Positions 1 through 5,185 of a stretch of 5,354 nucleotides of DNA are shown piece after piece. Source of the stretch: Pseudomonas sp. (lineage in GTDB: Bacteria > Pseudomonadota > Gammaproteobacteria > Pseudomonadales > Pseudomonadaceae); contig DQGF01000360.1 in the NCBI GenBank assembly GCA_003525045.1, positions 1-5,354 of the forward strand. The letters are read 5' to 3'. Under the pieces are notes generated by a model. That model had not been told where the DNA came from. It saw only the letters and a program-made list of their open reading frames with translations, and did not search any database. How positions within the stretch are numbered: position 1 is the stretch's first letter; each line of letters opens with the position of its first letter. The position numbers and the translations under genes were made by a program.

Positions 1-4
1 GTGA

Positions 5-38
5 CGGCCCCTTCGCGGGCAAGCCTCGCTCCTACAGG
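5..38. repeat. REP element (single arm) just past the queF stop
   Basis: This 34-nt stretch is identical, base for base, to positions 3767-3800, the left arm of the REPIN in this window. It contains the Pseudomonas REP core read as its reverse complement (CCTTCGCGGGCAAGCC followed by TCGCTCCTACAGG). It ends 5 nt from the queF stop codon, so it would lie in the 3' untranslated RNA of queF. No inverted partner follows on the right, because queF begins there. It is therefore a single REP, or half of a pair whose other half lies left of the window. Likely roles, by analogy, are transcript 3'-end stabilisation or attenuation. Confidence 0.85.
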
Positions 39-43
39 GTTCT

Positions 44-874
44 TTATTGGCGGACCAGGCGGTGGTTTGGCAGCTGAACTTCTTCAGTGCTGCGGTACGG
101 GTTGATGTCCAACCCACCACGACGCACATACCGCGCATACACCGTCAGTTTCTCCGGCTTCAGCAACCGCTGCAGGTCGAGGAAGATCCGCTCCACGCAC
201 TGCTCATGGAAGTCCGAGTGCTGGCGGAAACTCACGATGTACTCCAGCAAACTCGCATGATCCAGCGCCGCGCCACGGTATTGCACCGCTACGCTGCCCC
301 AGTCCGGCTGGCTGGTGACCGGGCAGTTGGATTTGAGCAAATGGCTGTGCACGCTCTCCTCGACGATGCGCGACTCATCGCAACGCAGCAGCTCCGGACG
401 CGGATGCTCATAGTTGCTGACGCTGATATCCAGATCATCGATGCACACGCCTGGCAACGCCACGACGCCTTCGGCTTCAACGTCTCGCAGGCTGCGAATG
501 CGCACACCGACCGGTTTGCCGGCCGCGGCCGACAGGTCCTGCACCAGCGTGGCTTCAAGGCTCGCGTTATCGGCAAACGGCGTCTGGTTCAGGGAGTTCA
601 GATACAGCTTGAACGACTTGGATTCGATGATGTTCGGCGAATCCGCAGGAATGCTGAACTCGCCGATCGCCACCACCGGTTTGCCCGACGGCAACAGCCA
701 CGACAGCTCGAAGCAGTTCCAGAAGTCCACACCCTTGTACGGCAGGGTTTGCGCCGTCAGGCCCAGCTCGGCCCACTTCGCGGTGCGCGGGATCGGGAAC
801 AGCAAGGACGGCGTGTAGGTGGCGATGTATTCGCTGGATTTGCCCAGCGGCGAGTGTTCGGCTGCGGGATGCAT
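44..874 (-). CDS. queF: NADPH-dependent 7-cyano-7-deazaguanine (preQ0) reductase QueF / CinQ
   Basis: QueF reduces the nitrile of preQ0 to the aminomethyl group of preQ1 with two NADPH, the last soluble step before the modified base enters tRNA in queuosine synthesis. It is cytoplasmic. The 276-residue protein is the long, two-module (E. coli-like, about 280 aa) T-fold type. The QueF signature [11 protein letters not shown] is at residues 84-94 with substrate-binding Glu84. The catalytic Cys184 (in [14 protein letters not shown]) and Asp191 keep the family's seven-residue spacing, and FHE at 222-224 supplies His223. The ATG at 874-872 has an AGG Shine-Dalgarno 8 nt upstream. The gene follows the cupredoxin gene on the same strand across a 173-bp gap, the same order as cinA-cinQ in P. 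putida, where the QueF homologue is copper-induced. All key residues are present, so the enzyme should be active. Family assignment is very secure; co-regulation with copper in this strain is inferred. Confidence 0.97.
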   Translation of the reverse strand: MHPAAEHSPLGKSSEYIATYTPSLLFPIPRTAKWAELGLTAQTLPYKGVDFWNCFELSWLLPSGKPVVAIGEFSIPADSPNIIESKSFKLYLNSLNQTPFADNASLEATLVQDLSAAAGKPVGVRIRSLRDVEAEGVVALPGVCIDDLDISVSNYEHPRPELLRCDESRIVEESVHSHLLKSNCPVTSQPDWGSVAVQYRGAALDHASLLEYIVSFRQHSDFHEQCVERIFLDLQRLLKPEKLTVYARYVRRGGLDINPYRSTEEVQLPNHRLVRQ

Positions 875-902
875 GGCGGAAACCTGACTGAAGTATCAGC
901 GG

Positions 903-911
903 ATTCTACCA
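903..911 (-). promoter_or_regulatory. Possible extended -10 promoter of queF
   Basis: On the minus strand TGGTAGAAT matches the extended -10 pattern TGnTAnAAT. Initiation would fall near position 896, giving a leader of about 20 nt before the queF ATG. The hexamer 17 nt upstream (926-931, CTACAG on the minus strand) is a poor -35 and overlaps the edge of a REP element, which fits a promoter relying on its extended -10. It would let queF be transcribed apart from the cupredoxin gene. This is motif reading only. Confidence 0.35.
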
Positions 912-925
912 GCCTTTGCGCCCGG

Positions 926-952
926 CTGTAGGAGCAAGCTTGCTCGCGATGG
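926..952. repeat. REP element, divergent subtype, between the cupredoxin gene and queF
   Basis: The stretch begins CTGTAGGAGCAAGCTTGC and ends TCGCGATGG, the general REP layout. It differs from the other copies in this window at several bases and one gap, so it belongs to a different REP subtype. Its core, 932-945, is a perfect 14-bp palindrome (GAGCAAGCTTGCTC). It sits 51 nt upstream of the queF start in the intercistronic gap, so it would fold as a hairpin in any cupredoxin-queF transcript and could set the relative amounts of the two messages. Confidence 0.8.
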
Positions 953-1030
953 ACGTTAACGATAACGCGTGTTGACTGGTTAAACGCGGTGCATTGACGC
1001 CTCGGCGTGGGCGAGTCCATCCAATTACAA

Positions 1031-1061
1031 TACAGGTCCCACAGGTCCTACGGTCCTACAG
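1031..1061 (-). repeat. Degenerate short tandem repeat over the cupredoxin stop codon
   Basis: Read on the minus strand, three near-copies of a GTAGGACC-like unit follow one another: CTGTAGGACC, GTAGGACC, TGTGGGACC, then CTGTA. The first copies encode the last residues of the cupredoxin (V-G-P) and contain its TAG stop. The units resemble the CTGTAGGAGC / CTGTGGGAGC heads of Pseudomonas REPs, so this may be a decayed REP fragment or a slippage product. No function is evident, and no intrinsic terminator is seen here. Confidence 0.5.
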
Positions 1062-1569
1062 TCAGCTTGCCGACCATGCCCGCCTGATAATGCCCGGGAA
1101 TATTGCAGGCAAATTCCAGCTGGGTGGTCTTGGTGAAGGTCCAGGTCAGTTCCGCGGTTTTGCCCGGCTCAACCAGCACGCTGTTTGGGTCGTCGTGTTT
1201 CATCATTCCATGATCCATGCCGGCCGCGCTGTGGTCCATTACCTTCATGCCTGTAGGCGTAAGCATGCCGCTCTGCTGCATCTTCATCATTTCCTGCTGA
1301 TGCCTGGCATGCATCGCCGCATCGCCGAGGTTGAATTCGTGCAGCAACTGGCCTTTATTCACCAGCACAAAACGCACCGTCTCACCGGCCTTGATCTCGA
1401 TCGCACCGGGGGTGAACGACATGTCGCCCATCACCACTTCAACGCTGCGGGTGGCCTTGGCAGCCGGGGCTGGTTGACCGAAGTCGAAGGTATGCGCCGA
1501 CGCAGCCCACACCGGCGAGCTCAGCACCAGCAAACACGCGGCCAGCATCAGAGGTTTGCGCAAAAACAT
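1048..1569 (-). CDS. cinA: Methionine-rich azurin/plastocyanin-like periplasmic cupredoxin (CinA-like)
   Basis: A 173-residue exported blue-copper protein. Residues 1-22 form a signal peptide: charged MFLRK start, hydrophobic core, cleavage likely after PVWA. The cupredoxin domain (about 42-173) carries a full type 1 copper set: His77 (in LLHEFNLG), Cys155 and His160 (in FACNIPGHYQAGM) and Met165. Between the first ligand and the later strands an insertion of about 40 residues (86-125) holds ten Met and five His, far more than ordinary azurin, suggesting extra Cu(I)/Cu(II) binding. It matches CinA of P. putida, the copper-inducible Met-rich azurin-like protein. The role is probably periplasmic copper binding or electron transfer under copper stress. 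The ATG is preceded by GGAG with 7-nt spacing. The gene is divergent from the cinRS-type regulators, with a copper-box-like operator between, and lies upstream of queF on the same strand. No terminator is seen after it, so readthrough into queF is plausible. The cupredoxin call is firm; the CinA name rests on domain type plus gene order. Confidence 0.9.
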   Translation of the reverse strand: MFLRKPLMLAACLLVLSSPVWAASAHTFDFGQPAPAAKATRSVEVVMGDMSFTPGAIEIKAGETVRFVLVNKGQLLHEFNLGDAAMHARHQQEMMKMQQSGMLTPTGMKVMDHSAAGMDHGMMKHDDPNSVLVEPGKTAELTWTFTKTTQLEFACNIPGHYQAGMVGKLTVGP

Positions 1570-1607
1570 GGTCGTACTCCAACAAGATAAGGTTCAGCCT
1601 GTGGAAA

Positions 1608-1634
1608 ACTCTAAACTGCTGCCACTGCCTGCAA
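1608..1634 (-). promoter_or_regulatory. Possible promoter of the cupredoxin gene
   Basis: On the minus strand TTGCAG (1634-1629) and TAGAGT (1613-1608) lie 15 nt apart, a weak, short-spaced pair typical of an activator-dependent promoter. Transcription would start near 1601, about 30 nt before the ATG. The copper-box-like repeat just upstream would then be centred near -54, a usual position for an OmpR-class activator such as CusR or CopR. Assignment is by inspection only. Confidence 0.3.
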
Positions 1635-1635
1635 C

Positions 1636-1662
1636 CTGACAGCCAGATTACAACTTTGTCAG
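1636..1662. promoter_or_regulatory. Candidate shared copper operator (CinR/CopR-type box)
   Basis: CTGACA at 1636-1641 and TGTCAG at 1657-1662 form an inverted repeat over 27 bp. Read on the minus strand, 1662-1647 is CTGACAAAGTTGTAAT, which fits the CTGACA-N5-GTAAT pattern that I recall for the CopR box of P. aeruginosa. It lies between the divergent cupredoxin and response-regulator genes, upstream of both candidate -10 elements, so one site could serve both directions. The repeat is seen directly; the link to this regulator is inference from family and position. Confidence 0.6.
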
Positions 1663-1663
1663 C

Positions 1664-1695
1664 TTGGCCAGTAATGACCTTGCCCACGGTATAAA
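1664..1695 (+). promoter_or_regulatory. Possible promoter of the two-component operon
   Basis: TATAAA at 1690-1695 is a good -10 placed about 30 nt before the regulator ATG. The nearest -35-like hexamer, TTGGCC at 1664-1669, is 20 nt away, too far for strong unaided use, and directly abuts the copper-box-like repeat. This arrangement fits autoactivation by the phosphorylated regulator with a low basal level. Confidence 0.35.
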
Positions 1696-1724
1696 GCGTT
1701 CGTTCCATCTGCCCCGAGTCGCCC

Positions 1725-2405
1725 ATGAAACTGCTGATTGTCGAAGACCAACCGAAAACCGGCCACTACCTGCGCCAGGGCCTGACCGAGGCCGGGTTCA
1801 ACACCGAACTGGTGGCCGACGGCAGCACCGGCCAACAACGGGCGCTGAGCGGCGAATACGCGCTGTTGATTCTCGATGTGATGCTGCCCGGCCGCGATGG
1901 CTGGCAGATTCTACAGGCGGTGCGCAGCGCTGGCCTCGACACCCCGGTGCTGTTTCTGACCGCGCGAGATGCGGTCGAGGACCGGGTCCACGGCCTGGAA
2001 CTGGGTGCCGACGATTACCTGGTCAAACCCTTCGCCTTCTCCGAACTGCTGGCCCGGGTCCGCAGCCTGTTGCGTCGCGGCAGCGCCACGCCTCAGGAAA
2101 CCAGCCTGCAACTGGCCGACTTGCGCCTGGATTTGATCCGCCGTCGGGTCGAACGCAGCGGCCAGCGCATCGACCTGACCGCCAAGGAGTTTGCCCTGCT
2201 GGAAATGCTCCTGCGGCGCCAGGGCGAAGTCCTGCCCAAGTCGCTGATCGCCTCCCAGGTCTGGGACATGAATTTCGACAGCGACACCAACGTCATCGAA
2301 GTGGCGATCCGCCGTCTGCGCCTGAAGATCGACGATGAGTTCCCGAACAAGTTGATCCACACCGTGCGCGGCATGGGTTACGTTCTTGAAGAGCGCCCGG
2401 CCTGA
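1725..2405 (+). CDS. cinR: Copper-responsive OmpR/PhoB-class response regulator (CinR/CopR/CusR family)
   Basis: A 226-residue DNA-binding response regulator. The receiver domain (1-118) has the acidic pair Glu7-Asp8, phosphoacceptor Asp51 (LILDVMLPG), Thr79 (LFLTARD) and Lys101 (YLVKPF). The winged-helix effector domain (about 127-224) ends with the usual [10 protein letters not shown]. The stretches [20 protein letters not shown] and [17 protein letters not shown] are characteristic of the heavy-metal CusR/CopR/IrlR branch. The partner kinase follows with a 1-nt overlap, and a divergent copper-binding cupredoxin gene marks the likely target. This is the cinR-cinS / cinA arrangement of P. 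putida, so the phosphorylated protein probably activates the cupredoxin operon by binding the intergenic inverted repeat. The ATG has only a weak GAG Shine-Dalgarno 6 nt upstream, which would keep expression low. Class is certain; metal specificity for copper is inferred from neighbours and family. Confidence 0.93.
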   Translation: MKLLIVEDQPKTGHYLRQGLTEAGFNTELVADGSTGQQRALSGEYALLILDVMLPGRDGWQILQAVRSAGLDTPVLFLTARDAVEDRVHGLELGADDYLVKPFAFSELLARVRSLLRRGSATPQETSLQLADLRLDLIRRRVERSGQRIDLTAKEFALLEMLLRRQGEVLPKSLIASQVWDMNFDSDTNVIEVAIRRLRLKIDDEFPNKLIHTVRGMGYVLEERPA

Positions 2406-3754
2406 TGCGTCGACTGTCCTTGAGCAGTCGGCTGGCGCTGTTGTTTGCCGCCTGCACGGCCGTGGTTTCATTGTTTGCCGGGGTGTTGTTCAGTCGCGCC
2501 AGCGAGGCGCACTTTGTTGAACTGGATCAGCAATTGCTGGACGGCAAGTTGATCGGTCTGCGCCGTGCGCTTCACGATCTTCAATCGAGCGAGAGCGAAG
2601 TCAAACTGGCGGATGAGTTGAGCCGACAGGCCGATCTGTCGCTGCGGATCACCGGCAGCGATGGCCAACGCTGGTATGACAGTTCGCCGCGCCTGCCCGA
2701 CAAGCTGCCACGCAAACCAGGCCTGTCGACCCTGACCGACGCCGGTACGGACTATCGCGTGCTGAATGCACCGCTATTCCTCGACCAACCCGACTCGCCG
2801 CAGCTGACGCTGCTGCTGGACATCACCCATCACCAGCACTTTCTGCAACGCATGCAGCGCCTGATCTGGCTGACCGTCGGCTTGTCGGCCCTGGCCACCG
2901 CCCTGCTCGGTGCCTGGGCGGCGCGCAGCGGGTTGCGCCCGTTGCGGCGCATGGGTGCGGTCGCCAGCGGCGTGTCGGCGCAATCGCTCAACGCGCGCCT
3001 GCCCGAAGCCGACATGCCGCCGGAACTCGCGGAAATGGCCCACCACTTCAACGCCATGCTCGGACGCCTGGACGACTCTTTTCAGCGGCTTTCGGCCTTC
3101 TCCGCCGACATTGCCCATGAACTGCGTACGCCGCTGTCGAACCTGCTGACCCACACCCAGGTCACCCTCACCCGCCCACGACCGATCGAGGATTACCGCG
3201 AAGCGCTGCACAGCAACCTCGAAGAACTGCAATGGATGGCACAACTGGTCAACGACATGTTGTACCTGGCCAAGGCGGATCACGGCTTGTTGATGCCCAA
3301 GCGCGAGCCGCTGGAACTGGCGGAGGAAGTGGATCTGTTGCTGGAGTTTTTTGCGCCGTTGGCCGAGGACGCTCGGGTCAGGTTGAGTCGTGAAGGCAGT
3401 GCGCACATGGAAGGCGACCGCAGCATGTTGCGGGGGGCGCTGTCCAATCTGCTGGATAATGCGTTGCGGTTTACGCCGGCTCAGGGCGAGGTTCGGGTGT
3501 TGATTGTCGAGCAGCCCAAGGGATTGAACCTGACTGTTGAAAACAATGGGAATGGGATTTCGGAAGATTTGCTACCGCGTTTGTTTGACCGGTTCTATCG
3601 GGCTGATCCGGCGCGGCATGAAGGTAGCAGTGAGCATGCGGGGTTGGGGTTGGCGATTACCCGGTCGATCATTCGGGCTCATGGTGGGCAGATTCGGTGT
3701 GAATCGGATCGGGGGTGGACGCGGTTTGTGATTGAGTTGCCGAAGGGGGATTGA
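2405..3754 (+). CDS. cinS: Heavy-metal (copper) sensor histidine kinase (CinS/CopS/CusS family)
   Basis: A 449-residue inner-membrane sensor kinase. TM1 is about residues 9-30, a periplasmic sensor of about 120 residues follows, TM2 is about 152-172, then a HAMP linker (173-227), the H-box FSADIAHELRTPLSNL with phospho-acceptor His238, the N-box LSNLLDNALRFTP (Asn348, Asn352), a G1 box VENNGNGIS, the F-box LPRLFDRFYRAD and the G2 box HAGLGLAITR. In G1 the usual Asp is Asn380, as in the CusS branch. Candidate periplasmic copper ligands sit near both membrane ends: His36 (AHF) and the cluster His142, His143, His145 (THHQHF); CinS of P. putida is reported to need two such histidines. The start codon overlaps the regulator stop (TGATG), so the two are translationally coupled; GAAGAG lies 11 nt upstream. 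Codon use in the last 100 codons departs strongly from the rest of the gene. Function as kinase/phosphatase for the adjacent regulator is secure. Confidence 0.93.
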   Translation: MRRLSLSSRLALLFAACTAVVSLFAGVLFSRASEAHFVELDQQLLDGKLIGLRRALHDLQSSESEVKLADELSRQADLSLRITGSDGQRWYDSSPRLPDKLPRKPGLSTLTDAGTDYRVLNAPLFLDQPDSPQLTLLLDITHHQHFLQRMQRLIWLTVGLSALATALLGAWAARSGLRPLRRMGAVASGVSAQSLNARLPEADMPPELAEMAHHFNAMLGRLDDSFQRLSAFSADIAHELRTPLSNLLTHTQVTLTRPRPIEDYREALHSNLEELQWMAQLVNDMLYLAKADHGLLMPKREPLELAEEVDLLLEFFAPLAEDARVRLSREGSAHMEGDRSMLRGALSNLLDNALRFTPAQGEVRVLIVEQPKGLNLTVENNGNGISEDLLPRLFDRFYRADPARHEGSSEHAGLGLAITRSIIRAHGGQIRCESDRGWTRFVIELPKGD

Positions 3755-3766
3755 GGCCAGCAGGGT

Positions 3767-3865
3767 CGGCCCCTTCGCGGGCAAGCCTCGCTCCTACAGG
3801 TTTGATGTCGATGCATCATTTGCGTTCGACACAAATCCTGTAGGAGCGAGGCTTGCCCGCGAAGG
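3767..3865. repeat. REPIN: paired inverted REP elements between convergent genes
   Basis: The arms at 3772-3800 and 3837-3865 are perfect 29-bp inverted repeats of the REP core, separated by 36 nt. The spacer adds pairing: 3801-3804 (TTTG) with 3832-3835 (CAAA), and 3806-3811 (TGTCGA) with 3826-3831 (TCGACA), leaving a 14-nt loop. The whole would fold as one long hairpin on either strand. It fills nearly all the gap between the kinase stop (3754) and the permease stop (3878). No T-tract follows either arm, so it is not a classical terminator, but it could protect or attenuate both convergent transcripts. REPINs are spread by RAYT transposases; none is encoded here. Confidence 0.93.
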
Positions 3866-3877
3866 CTATTTCAGAGT

Positions 3878-5122
3878 TTACGAATACCGCAACGCGGTAG
3901 CCGGCTCGATCTTCGCCGCACGCCATGCCGGATAAACGGTGGCCAAAAAGCTCAGAATGAACCCCGCCGAGCAGATCAACAACACATCCCCCCCCTGCAA
4001 TTCCGACGGCAGATTACTGACGAAATACACATCAGAACTAAAAATGTGCTGCCCACTGACCCGCTCCATCCAGCCCACCAGCTCGCTGACGTTCAGCGCC
4101 GCAATAACGCCGAGCACGCCACCGATCAAGGTACCGACCACCCCGATCACCGTGCCCTGGACCATGAAGATCGCCATGATCTGCCTGGGAGTGGCGCCGA
4201 TGGTGCGCAGGATCGCAATGTCCGCGCCCTTGTCGTTCACCACCATGATCAGGGTCGCGATGATGTTGAACGCCGCCACGGCGACGATCATCAGCAACAG
4301 CAGGCCGATCATGGTTTTTTCCATCTTCATCGCGCTGAACAGACTGCCCTGGGTGTGGGTCCAGTCGTCAGCCCTGTAAGCCGTGCCCAACCCGCCGGCG
4401 ATATCGCTGGCGACCTTGGGCGCGGCGTACAAATCCGTCACCGCCAGGCGCACGCTCTGCACCTGGTTCGGCTGCCAGTGCTGCATCTGCGCGGCGTCGG
4501 CCAGGTGGATCAACGCCATCGAACCATCCAGCTCGGCACCGACCTTGAACACGCCGACCACGTTCAGCCGCTGCATGCGCGGGGTGATCCCGCCCGGTGC
4601 GGTGCTGACTTCCGGTACGATCAAGGTGATCTTGTCGCCGACGTTCAAGCGGAAACGGCGCGCCGTGATCTCACCGATCACCACGCCGAACTCGCCCGGT
4701 TTCAAGGCGTCGAGACGCCCCTGGACGATGTGCTTGGCGACGATCGAGACCTTGCCTTCCTGCGCCGGATCGACGCCGCTGACCTGGATCGGCTGCATCG
4801 TGCCCTTGTAGGACAGCATGCCTTCCATCTCGGTGAACGGCACCGCGGCCGTCACTTGCGGATTTTTCATCGCGGCCGCGGCCACCGGCTGCCAGTCATC
4901 GATCGGATTGACGCCGACGATGGTCGCGTGCGGCACCATGCCGAGGATGCGCGAGCTCATTTCGCGCTGGAAGCCGTTCATCACCGACAGCACCACGATC
5001 ATCGCCAATACGCCAAGGGCGAGGCCGATCATCGAGGTCATCGAGATGAAGGAAACAAAGCGATTGCGGCGCTTGGCGCGGGTATAGCGCGTGCCGATAA
5101 AGATCGATAACGGTCTGAACAT
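3878..5122 (-). CDS. lolC/lolE: Lipoprotein-releasing ABC transporter permease, LolC/LolE family
   Basis: Inner-membrane subunit of the Lol exporter, which extracts outer-membrane lipoproteins and passes them to the chaperone LolA using ATP hydrolysis by LolD. From the ATG at 5122-5120 the protein has 414 residues, the normal family length, and begins MFRPLSIFIGTRYTRAKRRN. TM1 is about 25-48 (ending LSVMNGF), a large periplasmic domain follows, then three C-terminal TMs at about 271-294, 314-343 and 380-400, and the end YPAWRAA...PATALRY. Residues 168-185 (IVPEVSTAPGGITPRMQR) occupy the place of the LolC 'hook' that captures LolA, whereas SSDVYF..NLPSEL near 362-375 resembles LolE. By position after lolD it would be lolE; by the hook it is LolC-like. 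An in-frame GTG 12 nt upstream (5134) is rejected because family proteins start at MFRPL. Neither start has a visible Shine-Dalgarno. It is convergent with the kinase gene. The permease family is certain, the C-versus-E label is not. Confidence 0.93.
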   Translation of the reverse strand: MFRPLSIFIGTRYTRAKRRNRFVSFISMTSMIGLALGVLAMIVVLSVMNGFQREMSSRILGMVPHATIVGVNPIDDWQPVAAAAMKNPQVTAAVPFTEMEGMLSYKGTMQPIQVSGVDPAQEGKVSIVAKHIVQGRLDALKPGEFGVVIGEITARRFRLNVGDKITLIVPEVSTAPGGITPRMQRLNVVGVFKVGAELDGSMALIHLADAAQMQHWQPNQVQSVRLAVTDLYAAPKVASDIAGGLGTAYRADDWTHTQGSLFSAMKMEKTMIGLLLLMIVAVAAFNIIATLIMVVNDKGADIAILRTIGATPRQIMAIFMVQGTVIGVVGTLIGGVLGVIAALNVSELVGWMERVSGQHIFSSDVYFVSNLPSELQGGDVLLICSAGFILSFLATVYPAWRAAKIEPATALRYS

Positions 5123-5136
5123 TCGCTGGGGCACCG

Positions 5137-5176
5137 TATAAAAATAAAAGACCCGATGCCTTTTCAGGCATCGGGT
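5137..5176 (-). terminator. Intrinsic terminator between lolD and the downstream permease gene
   Basis: On the minus strand a perfect 10-bp stem, ACCCGATGCC (5176-5167) with GGCATCGGGT (5160-5151), has a 6-nt loop and is followed by CTTTTATTTTTATA (5150-5137), a textbook U-tract. The stem starts 9 nt after the lolD stop. On the plus strand no T-run follows the stem, so it works for minus-strand transcription only. It should stop or attenuate transcription from lolD before the permease gene, whose ATG is only 14 nt beyond the T-tract. Confidence 0.85.
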
Positions 5177-5185
5177 TTCGGCTAA

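Noticed and set aside
47..931. Plus-strand open frame of 294 codons opposite queF
   Set aside because: It is antisense to a clear queF with all catalytic residues. Its product is Arg/Gln/Val-rich with no recognisable domain, as expected from the opposite strand of a GC-rich gene.
932..945. 14-bp palindrome as a regulator operator
   Set aside because: It is the centre of a REP element, whose flanking CTGTAG and CGCGATGG ends are present, so a dedicated protein-binding site is not needed to explain it.
953..1047. Terminator after the cupredoxin gene
   Set aside because: The only fold found (ACGCC/GGCGT near 997-1008) leaves a 2-nt loop and has no T-tract, so it is not supported.
994..1590. 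Plus-strand open frame of 198 codons opposite the cupredoxin gene
   Set aside because: It is antisense to a gene with signal peptide and full copper ligand set. Its own product is His/Arg-rich and resembles no family.
1911..3406. Minus-strand open frames opposite the regulator and kinase genes
   Set aside because: They are Gln/Arg/Ala-rich shadows of codon-biased plus-strand genes that have intact domain motifs.
3767..3865. REPIN read as a CRISPR fragment or an intrinsic terminator
   Set aside because: There are only two copies, in inverted orientation, matching the REP core found elsewhere in the window. No T-tract follows either arm.
3732..3935. Small plus-strand frame across the REPIN
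   Set aside because: It reads through the end of the kinase gene, both REP arms and into the antisense of the permease gene; it has no ribosome site or domain.
4046..5110. Plus-strand open frame of 354 codons opposite the Lol permease gene
   Set aside because: The product is a run of His, Asp and Arg with no hydrophobic core, the mirror of membrane-protein codons. The minus-strand permease explains the region.
5123..5134. In-frame GTG at 5134 as the start of the Lol permease
   Set aside because: It would add four residues before the family-typical MFRPL start, and it has no Shine-Dalgarno. The ATG at 5122 gives the normal 414 residues.
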